NCBI GenBank assembly: GCA_934778205.1
Contig: CAKVOD010000003.1
Coordinates: 62,001 to 126,000 of the forward strand
Source: an uncultured Clostridia bacterium
GTDB lineage: Bacteria > Bacillota > Clostridia > Christensenellales > UBA1242
Length of the DNA: 64,000 nucleotides
Direction of reading: 5' to 3'
The notes under the pieces: generated by a model
Databases searched by the model: none
The model's input: only the letters and a program-made list of their open reading frames with translations
What the model was told of the DNA's origin: nothing
Part shown: one piece after another, positions 21,383-29,400 of the stretch
How the letters are laid out: every line of letters begins with the position of its first letter
How positions within the stretch are numbered: position 1 is the first letter of the stretch
Made by a program: the position numbers and the translations under genes

Positions 21383-21528
21383 CCTGCAGTTGCGGGCTTC
21401 CCCGCTCAAACCTGTAGCAGTGCGCTTTCGCACCGAGAACAATAGCATTTAGAAAAGTGCACAAGGTTTGCCGTCCACATTAGCAACTTAGGCGTAGGAA
21501 CAATACCTGTAGCAGTGCGCTATCACAC
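21383..21528. repeat. Three copies of a 23-nt hairpin element
   Basis: Copies lie at 21383-21405, 21411-21433 and 21506-21528. Each starts CCTG(C/T)AG and ends in a 5-bp stem with a 4-nt loop. Copies 2 and 3 are 21/23 identical. Copy 1 differs more, but two of its five stem pairs change on both sides compared with copy 2. Copy 3 has one mismatched pair. The set lies between the stop codon at 21531 and the terminator at 21321-21355. No coding function is seen in 21155-21530. Confidence 0.65.
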
Positions 21529-21530
21529 AA

Positions 21531-22409
21531 CTATTTGTTGGTGGCGGTGCGCATAATGCCTTTCCACGCTTCAGGAGCGTTATTCCAGCAAGCGTCCGTT
21601 TGAGAACTCAAGTTTGAAACATTTGCGTTGACAAACTTGATTGTAACCTTGACCGTTACCGACTTGTTTGCATATTGGTTTGCAATAGCCGATTCGGCAT
21701 TGACAACGTATTCTTTGAACAAAAGTGCGGTGCTTGTCGTTCCGTTCTTTTTGGTAAGAACATTGTTGCAGTAATAATATTGTGTAGTAGCAGTTCTTCC
21801 AGTGTCATTGATTTCTTCCGTAATGTTACCCACCGACCAAATGCTCGTATTTATTTTTGGCGTTGCCACCATATCAATAGGATAACTTGTGTCTTCTTGG
21901 TCTTTTTCATAAATTTCTATCTTGAAGCAAACAAAGACATCTCCTTCGCCGTTGTTGCGAACAGTAAGTCCCCTTTCAATAGTGTCGCCCATATTGTAAT
22001 CTTTGACTTCGTCACTAAATTTACGAACAGTTTCGCCGTATGTCATATCCTTTTCAATATCAACGATGATGTCCTTTTCACCGCTTTTGTTCATAAGCAA
22101 TGGAACAACAACTGCTGCGCTGACCGCGATTGCTGCGATAAGTACAACCAAAATAAGTGAGAACACAAGTTTTTTGACTGTCCTTTGCTTTTTCGGGTCT
22201 TTCCCACTCTTTGAACTTTGCATTGCGCTTTGAAGTTCGGCTTGTTTTGCTTGCTCAGCCGTCATACCAGTATTTGGTGCTTTTGGTGCACTTGCCTTTG
22301 GCGTGGCTGGTTTTGTAGCGGGCGCCTTTGGCGTAGCTGGTTTTGTAGCGGGCGCCTTTGGTGCAACTGGTTTTGTGGCATTGGTTGGTTTGATTGGTTT
22401 TTCTTCCAC
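21531..22409 (-). CDS. Membrane-anchored surface protein with Pro/Ala/Lys repeat tail, possible SipW substrate
   Basis: A 292-residue protein starting at GTG with AGGAGG 7 bp upstream. Residues about 7-47 are a low-complexity repeat of the type 'KPATPKAPAT'. A basic stretch (KDPKKQRTVKK) and one strong membrane segment follow (about residues 80-105, LVFSLILVVLIAAIAVSAAVVVPLL). The rest is an extracytoplasmic beta-rich domain with 'RGLTVRNNGEGDVFVCFKIEIYE', a pattern also seen in camelysin/TasA-like proteins. The charge pattern puts the repeat tail in the cytoplasm. It lies downstream of a SipW-type peptidase and a camelysin-like gene on the same strand. Whether it is cleaved or stays as a type II anchored protein cannot be told. 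Confidence 0.8.
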   Translation of the reverse strand: MEEKPIKPTNATKPVAPKAPATKPATPKAPATKPATPKASAPKAPNTGMTAEQAKQAELQSAMQSSKSGKDPKKQRTVKKLVFSLILVVLIAAIAVSAAVVVPLLMNKSGEKDIIVDIEKDMTYGETVRKFSDEVKDYNMGDTIERGLTVRNNGEGDVFVCFKIEIYEKDQEDTSYPIDMVATPKINTSIWSVGNITEEINDTGRTATTQYYYCNNVLTKKNGTTSTALLFKEYVVNAESAIANQYANKSVTVKVTIKFVNANVSNLSSQTDACWNNAPEAWKGIMRTATNK

Positions 22410-22442
22410 GATTATTCCTCCTACTAACTTTACTTTCTTTAT

Positions 22443-22469
22443 TTTATACTTTTTTTAAATTCAAAGCAA
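22443..22469 (-). promoter_or_regulatory. Weak candidate promoter for the 21531-22409 gene
   Basis: TATAAA (22443-22448) follows TTGCTT (22464-22469) on the minus strand, but the spacer is only 15 bp. The region between the two genes is otherwise AT-rich and empty. Confidence 0.3.
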
Positions 22470-22520
22470 GCGTTTTGACGCACTTTTTGCATTTTTTTGT
22501 CGAATTGCGGAATTTTATCG

Positions 22521-23081
22521 TTATGGCAGGGTTGAAACCCATTCCTGTGGCGCGCCGACAAAGTTTGCCGAAATCATACTTTTAGTTGCTTGCATAACAT
22601 CAACATTGACGCTTACATTAAGCCCATTTTCGTATATACTTTCATCATTTGCGGGGTCGACTTCAAAACTTTCAATCAATTTGACTGTTTGCCCGACTGA
22701 AAAAACGCCCTTATAATAAAAATAATTGCCCGAATGCAAAAACTTGTTTGCGTCATAATTTATGCTCAATGCGACGTTGTCGGTAATGCTAAAACGTAAA
22801 TAGCAATCAACTAAATTTGTAGTATTGCTACCCGACTTGTCGCGCGCATTGATGACGCTTACACTCTCTTTTATTTGCCCGCCCGTGAAGTTTGCAAGGT
22901 TGGCAAACAACGGCAAATCATTGACAAACTCAAAGTTCGCTTCCCCGACTGTGATTGTTCCTTGAACTTGCGCTTTGCCACTATAGTACGAAAAACTTGG
23001 TAGCGTGGCGTATAATATCATTACGGCAAGTATTGCGACACTAAGTAGCGCTATTATCAAATTACCTATTTTTTCACTCAT
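22521..23081 (-). CDS. Camelysin/TasA-like secreted protein, probable SipW substrate
   Basis: I place the start at the ATG at 23081, preceded by AAGGTG, giving 186 residues. The frame is open to 23153, but the extra 24 residues are Cys/His-rich and unlike a signal peptide. The N-terminus 'SEKIGNLIIALLSVAILAVMILYATLPSFSYYSGKAQVQGTITVGEANFEF' has the layout of camelysin/TasA-type SipW substrates: a hydrophobic helix, an aromatic-rich cleavage region, then a 'G.I..G...F' strand. The rest is a beta-rich domain of about 140 residues. Such proteins form surface fibres or act as spore or biofilm proteins in Bacillus. That role is only inferred here. Confidence 0.75.
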   Translation of the reverse strand: MSEKIGNLIIALLSVAILAVMILYATLPSFSYYSGKAQVQGTITVGEANFEFVNDLPLFANLANFTGGQIKESVSVINARDKSGSNTTNLVDCYLRFSITDNVALSINYDANKFLHSGNYFYYKGVFSVGQTVKLIESFEVDPANDESIYENGLNVSVNVDVMQATKSMISANFVGAPQEWVSTLP

Positions 23082-23229
23082 ATCACACCTTTTCACATTT
23101 AGTGTGCTACAAAATGAAAATTTTATGCACGAACAATGGTGCCCTTCCGGCAAGGCTCGCCTTGACTGCAGATTTGTTTGTCATCTCACAACAACATTCA
23201 CACACCAACTCACACCTGCACCTGTGCCG

Positions 23230-23290
23230 TCTGGCACTCTCCACTACAGCGAAAACTGCGTTTCCGCTTTCGGTCGAAATGACAATAAAG
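23230..23290. repeat. Dispersed extragenic repeat, copy 1
   Basis: A 24-bp stretch (23265-23288) is identical to 24558-24581. In both copies it is preceded by an AGCGAA...CGCT inverted repeat and, further left, by a CCTTCCGG motif. A GTGCC...GGCAC palindrome lies beside it (about 23225-23236). The sequence resembles the imperfect-palindrome intergenic repeats common in gut Firmicutes genomes. Confidence 0.6.
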
Positions 23291-23330
23291 AAAGTATCTT
23301 ACCACTTTTATAAGGTTTTCCTTTTGTTTA

Positions 23331-23461
23331 TGCTGACGCGAGCGCAACAATGCGTGACTAGATATGCTGACGCGGGCGCGACAATGTACGGTAGTTATGC
23401 TGACGCGGGTGCGATAATGCACGGTAGTTATGCTGACGCGGGTGCGATAATGCACGGCTAG
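23331..23461. repeat. Tandem repeat of 33 bp, four copies
   Basis: TGCTGACGCG recurs at 23331, 23365, 23398 and 23431, with periods of 34, 33 and 33 bp. The last two copies are nearly identical and the first two are diverged. The repeat is GC-rich against an AT-rich background. It lies in the spacer between the signal peptidase gene and the camelysin-like gene. Any reading frame through it is probably spurious. Confidence 0.85.
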
Positions 23462-23499
23462 TGAAAAACAACAAGTAAAATATTACAGCAAAAATATAC

Positions 23500-23525
23500 A
23501 AAAAGACTGCTGAGCAGTCTTTTTA
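23500..23525. terminator. Bidirectional terminator after the signal peptidase gene
   Basis: An 11-bp perfect stem with a 3-nt loop, AAAAAGACTGC / GCAGTCTTTTT, with T runs on both strands. On the minus strand it lies about 70 bp after the stop at 23594 and would separate the peptidase gene from the camelysin-like gene. Confidence 0.8.
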
Positions 23526-23528
23526 CAG

Positions 23529-23608
23529 GTGTTTTATTTATTCTTCGAGTATTTTATTTATTTTTCGAGTCTTTTATTTATTTTGCAGGTGTTTTATTTA
23601 TTTTTTGA
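23529..23608. repeat. Four 20-bp tandem repeats spanning the stop codon of the signal peptidase gene
   Basis: Four units of about 20 bp share the core TTTTATTTATT. The first unit, in gene orientation, encodes the last residues (SKNK-stop) of the peptidase. Every further unit carries the same in-frame TAA equivalent, so the gene tail is repeated downstream of its own stop. Confidence 0.75.
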
Positions 23609-24367
23609 GGCATTGTTATTGCGTTGTGAATTATTGTTGTCATTTTTTAAGCCATTGTTGTCGTGTTGTGAGGCATTATCGTTATTTTTTGAGACTTTAC
23701 TGTCGTTTTGTGCGGGTATATTGTCATTTTGCGCGGGTATGCTGTCGTTTTGTGCATTTTGCTCGACAACCTCCCCCGTTGTTTCAACAACATTTTCATT
23801 TGAATCAACCATGGCTTTTTTTGCTTTATTATTTTTGATTATCATTGCAATGAGATACCACAAACATACGATTGCAATAATGCTAAATATTATGACAAAC
23901 AAATTGTTTTTGATGAACAAGAACAAGATGCCAACAACAGGTATTGCTAGATGTACTTTGCCGATGATTTGTGACTGTGGCACTTTTTCGTTAGAACCCT
24001 CGGAGTTCGCGTCACCGTGAGTGATGAAAATCAATTTGCCAGTTTCTGCATCGGTTCTTATTTCAATGACTCGGTGCGTAACTGAAATTTCGTCGGCGTC
24101 CGTTTCTCCGTCCGCGCTAGGCCAAAACATAACGATGTCACCAACTTTTATTTTGTTCGCGTCAATTGACTTGACAAGCACAAGACTGCCGGGGTTTACT
24201 GTCGGCTTCATACTAGGTGTCAAGACAACTGCAGGACGAAAGCCTATTGCAAACAAAATGACACATACAAATAGTAGCCCGATGAGCAAAATTGATAACG
24301 CCCAATAGAAATAATCGCGAACACGCATTTTTTTGCCACTAACATTATTTTTGTCTTTTGAATCCAT
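23594..24367 (-). CDS. SipW-type signal peptidase I (S26B)
   Basis: A 257-residue membrane protease. Residues about 20-43 form the first membrane segment. The nucleophile motif is 'LTPSMKPTVNPGSLVLV' (Ser52). Instead of the usual catalytic Lys there is 'SVTHRVIEI' (His98), which marks the ER/SipW subfamily with a Ser-His dyad. 'THGDAN' (118-121) matches the following conserved box. A second membrane segment lies at about 140-180 (VGILFLFIKNNLFVIIFSIIAIVCLWYLIAMII). The cytoplasmic tail is Asn/Asp/Gln-rich and made of repeats of about 8-11 residues. It is likely to process the camelysin-like neighbour at 22521-23081. AAGGAAG precedes the ATG. Confidence 0.9.
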   Translation of the reverse strand: MDSKDKNNVSGKKMRVRDYFYWALSILLIGLLFVCVILFAIGFRPAVVLTPSMKPTVNPGSLVLVKSIDANKIKVGDIVMFWPSADGETDADEISVTHRVIEIRTDAETGKLIFITHGDANSEGSNEKVPQSQIIGKVHLAIPVVGILFLFIKNNLFVIIFSIIAIVCLWYLIAMIIKNNKAKKAMVDSNENVVETTGEVVEQNAQNDSIPAQNDNIPAQNDSKVSKNNDNASQHDNNGLKNDNNNSQRNNNASKNK

Positions 24368-24387
24368 AAAAATCTTCCTTGTTGGTT

Positions 24388-24415
24388 ATTTTAACACTAT
24401 TTTGTGCAATTTCAA
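24388..24415 (-). promoter_or_regulatory. Probable promoter of the SipW-type peptidase gene
   Basis: On the minus strand TTGAAA (24410-24415) and TAAAAT (24388-24393) are separated by 16 bp. The ATG at 24367 is about 20 bp downstream. Confidence 0.6.
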
Positions 24416-24509
24416 AACATTTTAACCCTTATTTTAAAATTTTCTTCACACAAACAATAGGTTTATTTTTTTATATGCCAGCGCGGTCAAAGTATTAATT
24501 CGCTCATAA

Positions 24510-24600
24510 TAAAGTGATTCCCCTTCCGGGAGATTTCTCCGCTTCAGCGAACAAGTTCGCTTTCGGTCGAAATGACAATAAGATTGGTAACTTACCATAA
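24510..24600. repeat. Dispersed extragenic repeat, copy 2
   Basis: 24558-24581 is identical to 23265-23288. Next to it is a clean hairpin AGCGAA / TTCGCT (around 24546-24561). Further left is CCCCTTCCGGGAG. It fills most of the spacer between the divergent signal peptidase and gltX genes. Confidence 0.65.
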
Positions 24601-24623
24601 AAATAAGGTTGACATATATATAG

Positions 24624-24652
24624 TTGACATTTGGCGCGTATTTTGTTATAAT
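24624..24652 (+). promoter_or_regulatory. Promoter of gltX
   Basis: Perfect TTGACA (24624-24629) and perfect TATAAT (24647-24652) are separated by 17 bp. Transcription should begin near 24659, so the upstream ATG at 24667 would have almost no leader. Confidence 0.85.
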
Positions 24653-24681
24653 GTGGCATTGTAAATATGAGGTATGAAACA

Positions 24682-26136
24682 ATGGAAAACGGAAAAGATT
24701 ATGTAGTAAGGACAAGGTTTGCGCCAAGTCCAACAGGATATATGCACATCGGCAATTTGCGCACTGCTGTTTATTGCTACGCAATTGCACGCAAAAACAA
24801 AGGCAAATTTGTTTTGCGCATTGAGGACACGGACCGCAATCGCTATGTTGCTGACGCAGAGCAAGTCATTTATGACACGCTCAAAGTTTGCGGACTTGAC
24901 TATGATGAGGGCCCGCTTTGCCCTGGGAAATATGGTCCATACAAACAAAGCGAGCGAAAGGAACAAAACCTTTATATTGAATATGCTAAAAAACTCATTG
25001 AAAGTGGCGATGCGTACTACTGCTTTTGCGGACACGAGGAACACGACGAGTGCGAGGACTGCGAACAAACGTTTGGGAAATATGACAGACGATGCTTGAA
25101 ACTAAGCAAAGAAGAAATTGAGGCAAACCTTATGGCGGGCAAACCTTATGTCATCCGCCAAAAAATACCCGAAGGCAAGACAAGTTTTGTCGACGCCATT
25201 TACGGGACTATTGAGGTCGACAACAGCGAACTTGAAGATATGATTTTGATTAAGTCCGACGGCTACCCTACATATAACTTTGCAAACATTATTGACGACC
25301 ATTTGATGAACATCACACACGTTGTGCGCGGGTGCGAATATTTGTCATCGACGCCAAAATATACGCTACTTTACAAGGCGTTTGGCTGGCAAGAGCCAAT
25401 TTACATCCACTGCCCGCACATCACGGACGAGGAGCACAAAAAACTTTCAAAGCGACTTGGACACGCAAGCGTGAACAATTTGCTACAAAGTGGTTTTTTG
25501 CCTGAAGCAATTGTCAACTATATTTCAATGCTTGGGTGGTATCCTGAAAATGGAGTCGAAAAGTTTTCGCTTGCTGAATTTGTCGAAAACTTTGATTACC
25601 GCAGAGTCAATAAGTCAAACGCTGTGTTTGACCTAGCAAAATTTAAGTGGCTGAATGGCGAATACTACAAGGCTATGGATTTTGAAACATTTGCAGAATT
25701 CATTGAACCGCAACTGCAAAAGCGCTTTGGCGACAACGTCAATCACACGGAACTTGCGGACTTACTACAAAAACGCATTGAATGCTTTGAAGATATTGAC
25801 ACTGTTCTTGACTTTGTAAATATTTTACCAAAATATGAAAACGACATTTTTGCAAATCAAAAACTCAAGGTAGATGCCCAACTTGCACGCCAAGTTTTGC
25901 AAGAAATAACACCGATTTTGGAAAATACGGAAAATTTTTCAAAAGAAAACGTGACAAACGTCATCAAAGCGTTTATTGAAGAAAAGGGTTATAAAAATGG
26001 ACAAGTTTTGTGGCCATTGCGCGCAGCACTTTCGGGCAAAATGTCCAGTGCGGGTGGCGCTTATGAATTATTTAATGTATTTTCAAAAGATGAGTCAATA
26101 CGTCGCTTGAAAGTCGCAATCGACGCACTGAAATAA
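24682..26136 (+). CDS. gltX: Glutamyl-tRNA synthetase
   Basis: Class I synthetase of 484 residues that charges tRNA-Glu, and in many Firmicutes also tRNA-Gln ahead of amidation. The HIGH motif is 'RFAPSPTGYMHIGNLRTAVY' and the KMSKS-type loop is 'KKLSKRLGHASV'. A Cys-rich zinc-binding insert is visible ('CFCGHEEHDECEDC...RRC'). The frame is open from an ATG at 24667. I prefer the ATG at 24682 because GAGGT lies 8 bp before it, whereas the earlier ATG is only about 8 nt from the predicted transcription start and has no ribosome site. Single-gene unit followed by a terminator. Confidence 0.95.
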   Translation: MENGKDYVVRTRFAPSPTGYMHIGNLRTAVYCYAIARKNKGKFVLRIEDTDRNRYVADAEQVIYDTLKVCGLDYDEGPLCPGKYGPYKQSERKEQNLYIEYAKKLIESGDAYYCFCGHEEHDECEDCEQTFGKYDRRCLKLSKEEIEANLMAGKPYVIRQKIPEGKTSFVDAIYGTIEVDNSELEDMILIKSDGYPTYNFANIIDDHLMNITHVVRGCEYLSSTPKYTLLYKAFGWQEPIYIHCPHITDEEHKKLSKRLGHASVNNLLQSGFLPEAIVNYISMLGWYPENGVEKFSLAEFVENFDYRRVNKSNAVFDLAKFKWLNGEYYKAMDFETFAEFIEPQLQKRFGDNVNHTELADLLQKRIECFEDIDTVLDFVNILPKYENDIFANQKLKVDAQLARQVLQEITPILENTENFSKENVTNVIKAFIEEKGYKNGQVLWPLRAALSGKMSSAGGAYELFNVFSKDESIRRLKVAIDALK

Positions 26137-26144
26137 TGACAAAG

Positions 26145-26167
26145 ACGGCATAAAATTGCCGTTTTTT
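26145..26167 (+). terminator. Terminator of gltX
   Basis: A 6-bp stem (ACGGCA / TGCCGT, 26145-26162, loop of 6) is followed by seven T, 8 bp after the stop codon. Confidence 0.8.
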
Positions 26168-26204
26168 TCAGACAAAACGTTGTTTAATTTGCCTAGACAT
26201 AATC

Positions 26205-26242
26205 GCAATTTACACACTCAATATTATTGCAATTTACACACT
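26205..26242. repeat. 14-bp direct repeat
   Basis: GCAATTTACACACT occurs at 26205-26218 and 26229-26242, 24 bp apart, in the spacer between the gltX terminator and the shared terminator. Too short to assign a role. The rest of 26287-26472 is very AT-rich and I see nothing in it. Confidence 0.6.
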
Positions 26243-26253
26243 AACAAAAAAGA

Positions 26254-26286
26254 GCAAACAGCGAGGGCGCGCTGTTTGCCTTTTTT
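26254..26286. terminator. Strong bidirectional terminator
   Basis: A 10-bp perfect stem (26254-26263 with 26270-26279, GC-rich) has T runs on both strands. It serves as a second barrier for gltX and as the likely end of the minus-strand giant gene whose stop is at 26473. Confidence 0.85.
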
Positions 26287-26472
26287 GTTCTTAATTGTTA
26301 ATATTGATTTATTGACATTACATTTTTTCTAGTTGATATTACCGATTTTCGTTATCCTAATACTGCTAGAATTATTAATTAAAATGTTCTTTTTTTGTAG
26401 AAATTGTTATCTAAATTAACTTAGTAATGAAAAAATTAAAATTTGTATTATGGTATTTATAAATTTTTTCTT

Positions 26473-29400
26473 TTATGCTTTACTCTTACGAATCTTAGCC
26501 GAATCGTCGTACTCAGCAGTATCAGATTTTATTTGTATTTTTACCACGAAATTATCGCTATAGACTTTTTCAGCATCAAGTCCGAACCAACCTATACCAA
26601 TGTACTTATCATCCATTTTACTTTTCCACATAGTTGCTTCAGTGTCAGACGCCCCCTTAGTCTGAGTTTGTACATTTCTCCAGTATCTGCCAAGAAACCA
26701 ATCCCAAGAAGGATCTCTTTCCCAAAACTTTAGATCATCCCAAGACATTCCGCCACCCTTTTCTTGGTACTCCAAATAAAATTCAATTTCTATGGAATTA
26801 ATGTGACTCGTATTGTTCCTTTGATTCCACTCAACCTTATAATGGTACCCCTCTTTCCATGGGTTCAAACTACTAGTATGCTCAGACCATATTTTTGTGA
26901 TATTCACAGGAGACAAGCGTTGACGCTTTGCGACTCTGTTTGGACCTGCATAAACAACATAGTCCTGTGTACCCAATGTTTCTTTTGAGACACCGCTAGA
27001 CGGCAAAACAACATAGTCTTTAATAGACTTTCCATCCTTAAATGATAAAGTGGAAAATTTCGTGCCTAGTGCGTTTGAGTCCAAACGAATAAACAAATAC
27101 ATATCCCATTTTTCCACACTTTCTGTATCTGTTGCACTTGAATATGTTGCACTCACAAATTCATCTGGCCAGTTATTTGGATAGACAGTTGGGAAAAAAA
27201 GTTCTTTTTCATTAGAATTATTTGCAAGCTCCTCCGATGAACTTAAAAGCACATTTTTATCTCCGTATTCTTTTGCAACTGCGCGGTATTGGACAAAATT
27301 TAAAGCCTCTTTGTTGCCATCAAGTAAAGGATAGATTGCTCCACCAGTTACAAGCCCCTTGAATGTATTGCTTGTACGCAAAACTTTCAGTGATGTTTTT
27401 TTGTTCCAATTTGTGTAGGCAACAGTGTACTTACAATCGGAAGCACCCGCTTGCAATTCACGCAGTTTATTTTCTCTAAGTGACTTTGATTTATTGACAT
27501 AAAACTCAGCACTTTCCTTATATTCATATCCACCTATAGTCGGCTTGTTAGTAGTTTTTATCTTGAAGTAATATGCTCCCGGTGCAAATGTTGTGGTTGT
27601 TGTGTTGGACATCAATCGACTGAAGTCTCTATTGAGGTCTGATTGAATTTGAACAACACTCCCCCTATACGTTGTCCCAGTTGAAATACCCGTTGCGGCA
27701 TTGATGAGTTCTAGTTCAAATTCAAATAAACCTGCATTCAATGTGCTTGTTTCAAAAGATGTTCCATTTGGATTTATGAGTTTGCCAACTTCAATTTTAA
27801 GTTCGACTTTATTCAATGATTCAAATTTATTTGAAATCGTAATTGACGCCGTTTTTATGCCCGGCACAAATGGAATGAACACACTGTCCGTTTCATAATC
27901 GTCTGAATCAACAATATAATCATTGCTAGAACTAATAGAAATAGTTGCGGTATATGTTCCCGAGTTTTTCATATTGCTGAATGTTATAGTAGAACCATAT
28001 CTAACGCTACTATATGAAAGTTTTTCATTCCCTGACGCTTCTGTTCTATTTCCTCTTTCGACCGAATAGTATACACGACACGAATTATATATGCTTTGAA
28101 CAATCGAGTCCGTTCTATATGATACAGTCAATTGTTTGATTGCCGACTCATCGCTATTCAATGAAATTTCAGCATTTTGTGGCTTGAACAGCTTGTATTT
28201 GACGGCAAAATTCCTAATGTATGTTGCTTGGTCAAATTCAACAAGGTCACTGCTGACCAAATTCCCGTACCTGTCATAGACACCTACGATTCTCATTGAG
28301 AATCCATACGCGCCATATGTTGGGTTGCTACCGAGAATGTCGCCCATCATACCCGAAGCATTTTTGTCGTTTATGCGCGTGAACACTGTCAACGAATTGT
28401 TGTCTCCAGAAATTACGTTGATTTCTGTGTTTTTGCCACCTCTACTAACTTCAATTGAAACTGACCAGTTTTGTCCTTTGACATATGTGGTTGTGTTCAA
28501 AGTATAGTGTGACGTAATTCTTCTTGCTATTTCATAGTTGCTTCTAAATTCATACGCCGAATATACATTGGAGCGGTCTCCAGTTGTTGCATAGGTTCTG
28601 CCATTGTATTCAGATTCATTGATTGCAAAGTTCGGGAAACCTATGTATGCTTTATAAGCAAAAGATATTTCATTTGAATAGTCGGAATCCCAAATATATC
28701 CCCTTTCCTCGACGTCGACAAACATTTTGAGCAACGTTCCTCCGACGTTGTAGCCACGGTCGTCAAGTTGTTTTTTGACATAGTCATACGGAATGTATAA
28801 TTTCCCGCCACTTTGATATGGATTTACGGAGGAATATCCCGAACCGATTGTTCCGCGTGCGATACTCAACGTTGTTGTGTTGCCACCATTTTGTGAGAAA
28901 TTCAAAACAAAGTTATATGGACTACTTCCTAATCTCAAACTTACAATGTTTTCAATTGCCTCAAAGTTTGAAATGGTAAAGACTCGTCCTCCTTCATTGT
29001 AGGATATGCTTGGTTTGACAACTTTTTCAAAACGACTTGCATAGCGCGAAACTGAATTTACTTCGGTCGAGTCATACACATACTCTTCCTTGTTTTGCGC
29101 GTTTGTGATTTTGCTGTCGTTGTATGCTACGACATACAATTGATAGTTGGCATTCCTTTTCAAAATTCCACCACCAACTGTGAGTAGGTCAATATACACC
29201 ACACGCTTTTGCGTGACTAGGTCATATGTGACGACGACACCGTCCGTGCTTGCAATATAGTTTTGTTGCCACTTCAAAATTTCAATTTTATCAGTTTTTG
29301 AATCGCGAAGATTTTTGCAGTACAAATAGTATTTTTGTGCTTGCGTATCTTGCAAGACAGCTTTCAAGATGACACTTGGATTCATTTGTTGCAAACTCGA

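Noticed and set aside
22521..23153. Longer form of the camelysin-like protein starting at 23153
   Set aside because: The extra 24 residues are Cys/His-rich and break the signal-peptide layout. The ATG at 23081 has a ribosome site.
23102..23461. Plus-strand frame ending in YADAGA-type repeats
   Set aside because: The repeat is explained by a 33-bp DNA minisatellite in a spacer, and the frame lacks a ribosome site.
23331..23461. CRISPR-like array
   Set aside because: The units abut with no unique spacers, and no cas genes are in the window.
24446..24790. Minus-strand frame over the gltX promoter and start
   Set aside because: It overlaps the dispersed repeat and gltX on the other strand. No ribosome site or protein similarity is seen.
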